NCBI GenBank assembly: GCA_001939145.1
Contig: LSRX01000681.1
Location: 209,692-273,691, forward strand
Length of the DNA: 64,000 nt
From: Symbiodinium microadriaticum
Taxonomy: Eukaryota > Sar > Dinophyceae > Suessiales > Symbiodiniaceae
Direction of reading: 5' to 3'
Shown: piece after piece, positions 1 to 9,601 of the stretch
How positions within the stretch are numbered: the first letter of the stretch is position 1
Layout of the letters: the number at the start of each line of letters is the position of its first letter
Translations under genes and position numbers: made by a program
The notes under the pieces: model-generated
What the model saw: the letters and a program-made list of their open reading frames with translations, nothing else
Told to the model about the DNA's origin: nothing
Database searches by the model: none

Positions 1-2060
1 CCGGCAAGGTCTCTGTGACCTCATCCACCTCCCAGTTTCGAAGTCGCAATGCGTGAATATCCTCAACACTTTAGACTTCAGAGAATGCAACGACAACTGC
101 TTCGAGCTGCTTCCCGGTGCGTCACGACTTACAGTTCTTGATGGGGGAGCTTGCAGAGCACGAAACCAAGCAATGCAAACGAACTGTGCAAACCTCGCCT
201 GGCGTACGACAGCAGCCGCTGTGGCATCGGTCTCACCAACAGCTCCTGCACAAGGTGGCAGCCCACGACTGCAGGTCCGATCGCTGCCAGGTGCAACCCT
301 TCCTGACGAGCAGCAGCACAGACCTTGCAAAGCTCGGAATATCCAGGACTCGACACCGACAGCCAGGCAGCCAGCACACCCACCAAGGTCAAACATCTCA
401 AACATGGTGCACAGCGCGGCTGCCCTGCCTCCGCCCCTCCCCTTCTCGGCCCTGTCGGTTTCAGCTTCGACATTCCTGGTTGGCGAGTCTCAGATGCACG
501 GATGCAGACTTCGGCTTGAAAGCCAGCGGCTTTCCATGACTTCTGACTTGCTGGTCTGGGATCCCCCACACGCCAGTCTCCGACGGCCTACACGAGTCAA
601 CCAAGACACTTGTGGGACTCTGTGCGTCCAGAAAGAGAGGCGGCATCAAATGCAAGTGGCCTCTCCGCGGAGTTATTCGCCTCAACAGGCAGGATGGCTT
701 GGAGAAGAGAGTTCCTCCTCTAAGATTGCATGTCAGCCTCGGGAAGACATCTTTCGACTCCTGAAACCCTCGTGAATGCAACTGGACTGTTCATCGGCAG
801 TTTGGACACCCACAACTGTGCACCAATCCTCTGCAAAATGTGATTTCGTCTTGGACGTGAGATGAAACGAGTAGGCTGTCGTTGAGGAGCTGGCTCCCAT
901 GAGCTGCACATGGCATGCACAGGGGCTCCGAAAGCAAACACATCATCTGATTGAGATACGCTGCAGAAGTGCTCGCGCATTTGCGCCTGTTACAGTAACG
1001 TGGCACCTTGCCGTGGAGTTGGCGACTGCTCATCGCAGATCATCGCAGTAAACAGCGACTCAACGCAGCCTCTTGCCACTTGCGGAAAATCGATCCAACC
1101 TCTACTATCCGACTCACGTCACGTCAAGTCTATCTCACCTGCGGTGCAAGCGAGGAAGCCACGAGATGCCACAAGCGCAACTCCGGGTCACCGCCTGGCC
1201 TGGTTCTGCATCGCTCCGCGGCCTCGAAGCAGAACCGCTCTCGTTTCAAAAGAGGTGTTTCAACTGTTGTGGTCTGGTCTGCGCCTCAGTGTCCGAAGCA
1301 GTCTCTTCGGTGTCAGGAGCGATGTGCCTCCCACGATGACCTGCATCGTAGCAACACCCCTCGTAAAGTGATTCACACCCCTGCATGGCCCACCAGTTTG
1401 GACTCACAGAGCCAACGCGACTGCTCTTTGTCTCAAAGGTCTACATTCAGTCTACATGCTGCTACAATTACGTCGTCGCGCACGCACGTCGGGGCCTGTT
1501 TTAGCATTGAGGCCAACAAAGGGGATCGGGAAAGCGGATTCCAAACAAAGGACATTGCAGCGCTTCGCCGCGCCTCGGTGCCCCGCGGCATCTTCTGCTC
1601 CACCTGCCACTGAAATCAGAACCTGAATGCGGCACTCGAGCTCTCACTGTCCTCCGCCGCGACTCTTAGCTCCGACAGCGTGAAGCCGCCGATCCTCATG
1701 TCGTAGACACCGCTCTGCCGAGAATGAACGGAAAGAATTGCTTTGAAGCAATAGGGGGCCCGGCACGAAGACCACGACCCGATGAGATACTTCTGCGTGC
1801 TCGCTTTCAAGCCCGCCTCTTGAGATAGACTGATCAGGGCTGCATACCGGCTACCAGTCATCTCGACAGCACCTGAAACGCTGGTGAAGGACCAGTCATC
1901 TTTGGCCTGCGGCAGAAGACTTGGAGACTAATGTGGCGGTCGATTTAGTATCATGGGAGTCTTTATTTTTGCTTGTTCAAGCCGGTACCATTTGTTGGGG
2001 GGAGTCTATAATAATTGTTTTGCCGGCTGATTTCTTTTGTTTGCTTCCTGTCTGCCAATG
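1..2060. other. Intergenic or intronic DNA with weak minus-strand coding-like patches
   Basis: No recognisable gene. Open frames exist on both strands but none has family motifs. A minus-strand frame near 600-720 (reading through EANNSAERPLAFDAAS) and another near 890-980 have a composition that could be exonic, but no flanking splice sites could be confirmed. I would treat this stretch as unannotated. Confidence 0.4.
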
Positions 2061-2067
2061 GTCAATC

Positions 2068-2165
2068 TTAAGGCACCCACGACCTAAACCCCCCTCCAAG
2101 CCCTAAGCCCCACACCCCCCTGAACCCCAACACCTAAAACCCCCTCCAAACCCTAAACCCCAGCT
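2068..2165. repeat. Degenerate interstitial telomere-like repeats (CCCTAAA type)
   Basis: The plus strand carries clustered variants of CCCTAAA/CCTAAACC (cctaaaccccc, ccctaagcccc, cctaaaacccc, ccctaaacccc). This is the complement of the TTTAGGG telomere unit found in dinoflagellates and plants. The copies are imperfect and far from a window end, so they look like interstitial relics or fill-in at old breaks. Confidence 0.55.
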
Positions 2166-2282
2166 AAACCTAGACCTCAAGCCAACCCCCGAACCACTCG
2201 GACACCGAACCAAGGTCACAACATAAAGAAGCCATCCGGAAATGGCTGGGGCGGAGGGAGGGGGGGGAGAAGGCGTTATTAT

Positions 2283-2675
2283 TTAGACCGCCACGTTAGA
2301 GAGAGACACCAGGGTCAATGTGTGCACCGCATGGCCGCAGCCTGGATTACTGGAGCTCCCAGAGGCTCGGCAGTTGCTGCGCCGGCTTCTCGCAGGCCTC
2401 CAGCACCGTCCGTCATACATTTGCGTGTCCTCTAAAGAAACGAGCCAGTGGCCAAAGTCATCCCTTGGCCAGCACAGTGCAGTTACGGATGGCTGAGAGC
2501 GTCTCAACCGCAAATGCTCAGGGCATGTCGCCGTGCTCTGGAGCACCGGAAACTCCTCCGTGTGTTCCAGGCACTGCAATACAGTCGTGTGAACCTCACC
2601 GGGTGCAGGTAGCTCAGGTAGCTCCTCCAAGCTTAGCCGATCTTCAACAAGCTGCTCCAGGATCTCCTGGAGCAC
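2283..2675 (-). CDS. Unrecognised coding-like exon
   Basis: A minus-strand open frame of about 130 codons with protein-like composition, rich in Leu, Glu and Pro (LQEILEQLVEDRLSLEELPE near its start, then a Cys-Leu-Glu-His stretch). It has no ATG at its left end (it begins at GTG), so if real it is an internal exon. The right part (low coordinates) becomes Arg/Ser-rich and is probably past the exon end. No family is recognised; the alternative is chance openness. Confidence 0.3.
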   Translation of the reverse strand: MLQEILEQLVEDRLSLEELPELPAPGEVHTTVLQCLEHTEEFPVLQSTATCPEHLRLRRSQPSVTALCWPRDDFGHWLVSLEDTQMYDGRCWRPARSRRSNCRASGSSSNPGCGHAVHTLTLVSLSNVAV

Positions 2676-2699
2676 ATCTCGAAAACAAGCAGCTCAAAA

Positions 2700-3598
2700 G
2701 AAACCAAAGTAATAATTAACTTCTGAGAGCACGGCCTTGAGGCGTGGCTCGAAGCGAGAAAGCTCGAAACGACCCTCGGCCTTGGCGACGCTCCGATTGC
2801 TAAAGGGGCTCACTGCTAGCATCATGGAGGTCCGGACTACGCGTCCCTCACAAAATCTGAGGTGAGTTTTCTCCTTCAGAACAATAGTCCAACGACATCA
2901 ATCAGTTCCCTGCCACTGCGTTCTTCTTGAACCTGGCCGCCTGGCAGGGTACCACATGCCAAATGCCCCGGAGCGATTCAGAATTTATCAGCCGCCAACT
3001 GGTGAAAAGCTCCTGACCTGATTGCAGTCATGCTGGTCAACTTTTCATTACCGAGCAATGGCGAAACCTTCTGAAAGAGAGCAATGGGCCCTCATCACTC
3101 ACCCTGAGTAACGTCGATTCTGTACAAATGCACAGGCGGTGAGGGTCTCCAAAAGAACGGCAAAGCATCGATTCATCGATGTGATAAGTCATTCTGTGCA
3201 GATGTCTTTACATTCCGAAATCGCTCATGGTTGCCAAAGGTCAAGCAAGCTCCTGAGTCTTTGCCTCTCATTCTCTTTGTACATCACTCGGGGCAGCCAG
3301 ACCAAGCTGGAAGAAATCGGCGCAAAGAGTCAAAGGAAGAGATCGTGAACTCCGCCTTTCACGTCGTTCAGAGACACATGTTGCAAATCCTCATTACGAC
3401 AGTCTCTAGAACGATTTGTCGGCCAAAGCTTTGGGGACAGGCATGAGAGAGTTTTTGGCCTGGCCTTGGCTGAGAGAGACTGGTGGTCTCTTGCACCTCC
3501 TGAAGGGTATCCATTGCTCTGACCTCCCGGGCTCGGGGGGTTGCTTTGCTACTCTGCAAGACAAAACAAAAGCGTTGCAACATGTTGCAACCCTGTGT
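2700..3598. other. No gene seen
   Basis: About 0.9 kb between the putative exon at 2.3-2.7 kb and the 3' end of the pyridoxal kinase gene. Only short incidental open frames are present. No repeats, RNA genes or clear regulatory sites were seen. Confidence 0.4.
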
Positions 3599-4855
3599 TC
3601 ATGGCTCTACTTGAGGGGGGATGTTGTTATGATCCACGCTCCGGCCTTCTGAGTCGTCACCTACCAGCATGGCGACCGGACAGCACCCAGCGGCTGCAGC
3701 GGTTGCTAGAAAATCGCAAGTAGCTCCAACTGCAAGAACTTCGCGGGGTGAGATCCCGACGGAAGAAAGGCTAGTGGCAAAGGCCTGCGAGTCACCCGAC
3801 TTCACACAGAGGACGCTCAGCTTCTCTAGTGTGGAGAAGTCTTTGGAGGTGTCAGCCTTGTCCGACACTACGCAAACCCGTGCAGCAGCGCTAAGGCTCT
3901 GCAGGATGCCCTTGCAGTTGCCATCGACCACTGCATCATGAAAAGCCAAACAGGCAAAGTTGAGTGGTGGAGTTAGCTGGCATCGAAAGCGGATGCTTGG
4001 CGACTCAATCGCGACTTTGGACTCAATAAGTCGCAACTCTGGAGGGACACGCTTGTCGCCGATCATCTGAGCAGCGGAGGAGGCCATTGTCTTCTTGATC
4101 ACTGCCTGCAGCACCGCGCCGGCCATTTCTAGGGCCAAAGGCAGTTCATGAGGCTTCCTCTGTGTCCATGCGAGTATCATTGCAGCGGTGAGGTCGCCAG
4201 TGCCGGTGAAAGGTCCACCCTCTATACGCGGTAGCCGGAGCATCCACTTCCGACCAGAAAAGGACAGCATCATGGCAACGTCCTGCCCCTCTCGTGTCGC
4301 TTCTGGCACATCGAGTGTTGTCAGCACCACAATCTTGGGTCCCATCTGATGTAGCTTGTCACAAGCCGCGGCTGCGTCGTCGATACCAGTAATACTCATC
4401 TGGGTAAGTAGTTCTGCTTCAAACTGGTTTGGTGTCAGGACCGAAACATGCTGCAAGACATCAGTGCGATACACGGCGACTAAGTCTTCGGGAACGTACA
4501 TGTGCCCATTGTCTCCTAGGACTGGATCACAAACATAGCAACAACTGGCTGGAAGCATCTGGTGCAGCTTGAGAACCTCCCTCAAGAAGGATGCGGTGCC
4601 AATGTACCCCGTCAACAGGAAAGAATGATTGAGCACCTGATTGGTAGACATGCCCTTAATCAGTGTCTCAAGATCGTCACCCGAAAGGCGCTGACCGGCA
4701 AACGAGGGATAGCCGGTGTGGCAGCAGAACTGCACAGAATTGATCACGTCTACCTCGAAGCCCAAGAGCTGGAGGGGGAAGACAGCAGCACGGTTGCCCA
4801 CATACCCGTGGACGACGTGTGACTGCACACTGAGTACACGCGGCAAGGAAGCCAT
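3599..4855 (-). CDS. Pyridoxal kinase with a degenerate HAD-like C-terminal extension
   Basis: Intronless frame of 418 codons from the ATG at 4855; an upstream in-frame start at 4966 adds 37 residues, but the family N-terminus (LSVQSHVVHGYVGN) begins right after the chosen Met. Pyridoxal kinase phosphorylates vitamin B6 vitamers to pyridoxal 5'-phosphate in the cytosol, using ATP. Visible family marks, numbered from the chosen start: SQSHVVHGYVGN-type substrate loop (about 8-20), the CDPVLGDNG segment (about 120), LTPNQFEAELL (about 150), and the catalytic GTGDL loop (GGPFTGTGDLTAAM, about 225). The kinase domain ends near residue 300, which is normal length for the family. The last roughly 100 residues are extra and resemble the C-terminal half of a HAD phosphatase: VVSDKAD like motif II, PREVLAVGATCDFLATAAAAG like motif III/IV, but the acidic catalytic residues are missing. 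The kinase assignment is secure; the HAD reading is inference. Confidence 0.93.
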   Translation of the reverse strand: MASLPRVLSVQSHVVHGYVGNRAAVFPLQLLGFEVDVINSVQFCCHTGYPSFAGQRLSGDDLETLIKGMSTNQVLNHSFLLTGYIGTASFLREVLKLHQMLPASCCYVCDPVLGDNGHMYVPEDLVAVYRTDVLQHVSVLTPNQFEAELLTQMSITGIDDAAAACDKLHQMGPKIVVLTTLDVPEATREGQDVAMMLSFSGRKWMLRLPRIEGGPFTGTGDLTAAMILAWTQRKPHELPLALEMAGAVLQAVIKKTMASSAAQMIGDKRVPPELRLIESKVAIESPSIRFRCQLTPPLNFACLAFHDAVVDGNCKGILQSLSAAARVCVVSDKADTSKDFSTLEKLSVLCVKSGDSQAFATSLSSVGISPREVLAVGATCDFLATAAAAGCCPVAMLVGDDSEGRSVDHNNIPPQVEP

Positions 4856-4972
4856 GATCCGATCGATAGAACACAGTGCACAGTTGACAGTACCAGATCT
4901 TAGTATCGATGTAGTTGGAAGCATTCTGATAGCAGTCTTGTGTCTTCTCGGATCTGGGTCCAACAATTTCCG

Positions 4973-5640
4973 TCAGCATCTGCAAAGCTGGTGATCCGAA
5001 GGCTGCGGCTTGCTCCGATGACTCCTTTTGCTGGCCCTAGCACTTCTCAGCATCATCTTGCCTGCTGCTTCGTAACTCGGTGAGAGCAGCCGCTGGCATG
5101 CTTGTGCCTCTGCGACTCTGGAACCTGCATGCGATGCTCTCGGAATCAGTGACAGGATACGGTATGAGAGGCCGGCCTCCATCAGGCGAGTGCGCAGCAT
5201 GTTCATCAGAGCCTGAGCAGAGCGACTTGCAGCATTTCAGTCCTGGGCTGGGGCTGAGGCCCAAAGCCTGTTGGTCGTCTGCTCCCAACTGTGCCACGTC
5301 CAGCAGCTTCGATCGGCTTGCCTCTGCTTTTGCGCCATGCTATCCAATACGCCGAGGTGGCTTGCGACTTCGCAGGGATGGAAGGACTGCCTCGGGCACG
5401 TTGGCCACACAGGCCTCCGTTGTGGGCAGGTTCGCATCAGCTTTTGGCGGGCGCATTTGCAAATTGGATGCTATTTTTGCTTGAGGCTGCCAGCTGAGGC
5501 GGGCACGAAGAAAAGCATCAGCAAGCGAAGCTTCACCTCACTCGACAGCTCCGGACGGTCGGTGAGAATCCTGCACAATCAGCTCGGTCCACAAATATAG
5601 CTGAAAACCCCTGTATTTGCAACTCCTCTGCAAGGTGGTC
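4973..5640 (-). CDS. Unrecognised coding-like exons upstream of the pyridoxal kinase
   Basis: Three minus-strand patches with protein-like composition in different frames: NMLRTRLMEAGLSYRILSL (about 5.1-5.2 kb), SMAQKQRQADRS followed by VAQLGADDQQALGLS (about 5.25-5.35 kb), and ANLPTTEACVANVPEAVL (about 5.39-5.45 kb). They could be the 3' exons of the Sec1/Munc18-type gene to the right or a separate small gene. They do not match the conserved C-terminus of Sec1 proteins that I know, so I keep them apart. Confidence 0.3.
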
Positions 5641-5749
5641 TGGAGATTTGTGATCTTTACATCCTTGCCAGAACGATCGATTCCACAGGCAATGTCCTGC
5701 ACGGTAGAGAAACAGAACAGGGGCCCAGGCTGTAATCGGTCTGGCTCGG

Positions 5750-8580
5750 GGGTGCGATATGTTGCGAGAAATGGGGCGTGAGCGGTCGTCTTCGTCAGGA
5801 TCTGCCTTCGGGCCTTCCGCCTTTCATGCCCTGTACCACCTGTACCCAGCCCAGAGACCATGAGGCTCGTGAACAAGGGAGCATTCTGCTTTGGAGTGCA
5901 GTCCTGCTCCAGCAGACCCAGGAGAAGGGGCTCCAGGATCTGTTCCGAGTTGAGGCGGCTGTGGATCTGCCTTCAGACCGAAGAGGCATCTTTCTTTGCT
6001 AGGGTTGACATGGGTTTATGTGGGTCCAATTAGCTCCAGGCGTGATCATCGCCAAATGAAGTGCCATGCGGTCGACCGCATCTCGCCTCAAAAACTGCAG
6101 AACCCCTGCTGCCATGCCGGCATCCCCTGAACAACTCAAGGCATGTCGGGACGAAGACATCTCAGGCGCTGCGCGCAGTTGATCCAGCATTGCCTACGAT
6201 GCACAGAGAGACTGGGACCGGAGCTTCCAGGCATCCCTCAGGTCACTGCCCGGGTGCTGATCGCCGTTGCGTCCTGCTGCACATTCTGGCCTGGTCTCGA
6301 ATCAAAGCCATGGTGGCAAAGCGGTCACGGAAAGCGTCGTAAGCTAGGAACGCTTGACTTCATCCACCTTTTGCCGGATTCCAAGCGGAAAGCATGCCAA
6401 ACCGTGCGGTTCTGTGAAGCTCCCACCTTGACCTCGACGAGCTCTCTCGCTGCCTCCAGGTGCATATACTTCAGCTCCTGAGCCGACATAGAAAGCAACA
6501 AGACAAGAGAAGAGGCGCCCGAAATGAGAATAACAGTGGCCTCCCATAAGGGGTCCGCCAACAGCACCTCCTTACTGTGTCCTGCACGCAGTCTGAGTCT
6601 GCTGGACTCCTGGACTGACAAAAAAATCTAACAAAACAAGGACCACGAAACGACATCAGCATCTTAAGACCAGGCCGGCTCCTCCGCTGTTCAGAGTCAC
6701 AATGTTCCGATCTGCATCCAGCATGTTGCCGTCGAGCAGATCAAAGACGCAGGCCTCCAATGCCGCAAAGGGCTTACTTCAGACGCAGGGTTTTTGCAGC
6801 TTGTGATTACAGGAACTCCTCATAAGAGTATTCGTGAACGAGCGCCGCCGCCATGTCAATCGAGCGGTCAAGAATAAGTAGCTGGCCTTGCATCATCTCC
6901 CATCTGATGCTTCACAGCATGCGCCGACAACCGGGTCCCAGGCAGGGTTTGCTGTGAGACTGAGTAGTCAAGCTCTTATGCCTTAGTGTCGCTTTGCAAT
7001 GAACATTTGAGTCATGGAGGACTGCCGCAGCAACTAGCCATCGGAATCTCGCATGAACCTCGTCTGGGTTGTCCACATACTAAGTTCGCGCTGAACTCTT
7101 TCTGCCACGTCCTGGCCTGATTCACGGATTCTGTCTGTCTGCGACATTCAGAGCGGATGCCGTCTGCAGTTGTTGGCACATGTTCAGTCACAAGCGGTCG
7201 CAAGAATCAGGGGCAGACATAACTCAGATTGAAATCGGATCACTGGCGATGTGGCCTCCGGCCCATGAGTCTTGCGATGTCGAAAGGTTGAGTCGCGAGG
7301 TGTGTTGAATGGCACTTGACACGGTTCACCCCTGTTTCTCTTAGCATAACTCACATCTAGAATGAAACTGTTGCTTGTTAAGCTCGGCATTGCAGTCGGA
7401 GGCAACCCCAATGCCTACCTCCAGTGCAGGACACGTCCGTTTTCACTGTTCCTTGTTATACTGTCAATCAATTTACTGAAGAACGAAGGTACCAGTATTG
7501 TCCGTGCAGTACTCTCTCCTGCCTGCAAGCATCGGCACACATCCACCAGCTTCTGGACCGTGTCTGACAACAGCTGCACATCAGGCCTGGGACTCAGATA
7601 GATTTAAATAGATACTGTAATTCTATGATACCATGCTACGCCGCTACGCTTTCCGACCCGACCGTGACCGTGGACGACCGCCGCCGGGTGCTGCGCTCTG
7701 GAAAAAGCCCCATGATCGCCTCGGGGGAGTCGAAGTGGAAGCCTCGATCCTGAGCCACGTCTGCTCTCTCGCTGACAGTAGCTCCCGCTCAGTCTAAGCT
7801 GATACGATGCGCTCTCCTGTACAACCACGAAGCTCAGGGGCACTTCCACAAAAGATTTCACCTCGAGATGACAAGCAGAGAAGCCCTCGGCTCCGCTCTG
7901 GCTGGGCCCCGCTGGGCCGCGGGCGCGCGGCGCCAGCACGGGGGCCTCAGCTCCAGCCACCGTGAGCGCTCGCCACAGGCTTCAAGAACAAAAAGCGATG
8001 CAACACGTGCCTCAACGAGCTTGGAGAGGAGCGTGGATTCCAGCGGCTGTGAGAAGCAGAGGTGCACCTCGGCTCCGACTTTGTCCCCGGAATCGACGTA
8101 CAAGTAGCTGTGACATCTGTTCAACTCCAGCCTGTCGGTGCTGCGGAGCTGTCTTGAAATCCGCTAGAACCCGCTCGATGCTTGTACCCTGCGGCCTGGC
8201 ATTGCGTCTTCCGAAGACTCTCCCTATCTTTACCGTTTACGAACTTACGAACCTCAGGAAATACAGCGCATCCAGCCCAGGCCTTGGAATCCGCGCCCTC
8301 TGCCGGCGTCCTTCCTGCCTTCCTTATCAAGACTTGGTATCCGGCAGAGGCTCTCGGGACTCCTCCAGCAGCTCGACGCTGGTGACACCCTGTACAGGTC
8401 GGCTGCGAGGTCTACGATGCTACGCGGAGCAGCCCATCCTCGGAGTGCAGATCGCCCATGCGCAGGAACGAGTTGAGCACCTGAAGCCGCGGTCTTCTGC
8501 GCGGGCCCTCTTTTGTATGGAGACGCAGCCACGGAGCTCGAAGCGATGCAGCATCCACCACCATCTGGAGCCGGTCTAAG
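5750..8580 (-). CDS. Sec1/Munc18 (SM) family vesicle-fusion regulator, exon-split
   Basis: No single frame is long, but minus-strand exons appear in the order and spacing of an SM protein, which binds syntaxin/SNARE bundles to promote membrane fusion. Pieces from the N-terminus: MVVDAASLRA (about 8.56 kb), SVELLEESREPLPD then GLDALYFLR (8252-8281, the SM 'AIYFLRPT' strand, followed by a GT donor), the exon SYLYVDSGDK...LLSKLVEARVASLFV (8124-7960), EVKSFVEVPLSFVVV (about 7.83 kb), VQLLSDTVQKLVDVCRCLQ (about 7.55 kb), ATSPVIRFQSE (7222-7250, matching the conserved 'P.IRY'), the signature LLILDRSIDMAAALVHEYSY (6815-6885), ACVFDLLDGNMLDADRNIV (6.67-6.77 kb), and AQELKYMHLEAARELVEVK (about 6.4-6.5 kb, the 'LW.ELRH.HIA' segment). 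Later pieces at 6.05-6.19 and 5.82-5.98 kb are less certain. Subfamily (Sec1, Vps45, Sly1 or Vps33) is not decidable by eye. Confidence 0.75.
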
Positions 8581-8599
8581 CCTGGGAGGCTAGGTTGGC

Positions 8600-9600
8600 T
8601 TTCAAAATAATCCTTGTCCTTGAGAGTTCCACCTTGCGCCTTACAAGCTCAAAACGGAGCAAGCAACACGAGTTTTACATGTTTGTCCTGTTCTGACGTC
8701 CTCCGAAGCTGAGGGAGTAACCATCTCCGCCTGCTTTCAGTGCTCGGCGAAGAACGACCTGAAAACGAATCCGAGGTTTGGCAATGCCTTGCATCATGAA
8801 GGATGATTACGTTCGTGTAGGACAAGGCAGATACATGGCCTCGAGAACGAGCTCTCGGCAAGTCCGCCTTGCACTCAGCTCTCCCGGATTCAGGTATGAC
8901 GCCCAACATGAACGCAGACTGGAGCGGACTTCGGTCCCGAGGAAGAGGAGGCATTCAGGGCTTTTACGCTGCTGATCAGCCAGCGCCTGGCCTCAGCGAC
9001 ATCGCTCAGGCCCAGGTGACGACGTTGACAAGGTCCTCCCACTTGGAAAACCCAGGGGCATCTGAAGGTGGCAGTTTAAGGAATGTAGCTGGGCGGTTCC
9101 TTCGAAGATATCAGCGGCAGCTAGATGCTGCATCATGCCAAGGCACTCGCATAGGTTGGGCCGATTTCCCTCATGAGCGAATGAAGTAATTATGCATCTG
9201 CCGTCAAGTTGAGTAAATAGAGTCGAGCTCTTTGGGCACAACATGGTCGAATTCTTGCTTCAACAATACAGCAATGATGTCGGGTTCAAACCTTGCTGCT
9301 TTCAAACATGCTCATCGTGGGTCGTGCGCAAACCTCCAGCCACAGCCCAAGACCCACTCGACTGCGTAAGCGACTGTTTCTTCAGGGGCGGAGCCCATGA
9401 GTGGTCACACTAAGCTGGACTGCCTTCGGCGCCAAGCGATGAGGCTTCCACAGAGGAAACACTTAAAGCACAGCCACAACACTGCGAGAGTTATGACGAG
9501 CCCCTGTAGCCTGAGGTTCAATGGATGCGCCGTGTCGTGGATCTGCTCATATTTTACGTTTGGTGTGTGAGACTCATTGTTCGAAGACAGCAGCTCCGAT
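8600..9600. other. No gene recognised
   Basis: Probably upstream or spacer DNA between the SM-family gene and the coiled-coil gene. A minus-strand frame at 9.0-9.24 kb (NLCECLGMMQHLAAADIF) is weakly protein-like, but no family or splice structure is supported. Confidence 0.3.
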
Positions 9601-9601
9601 G

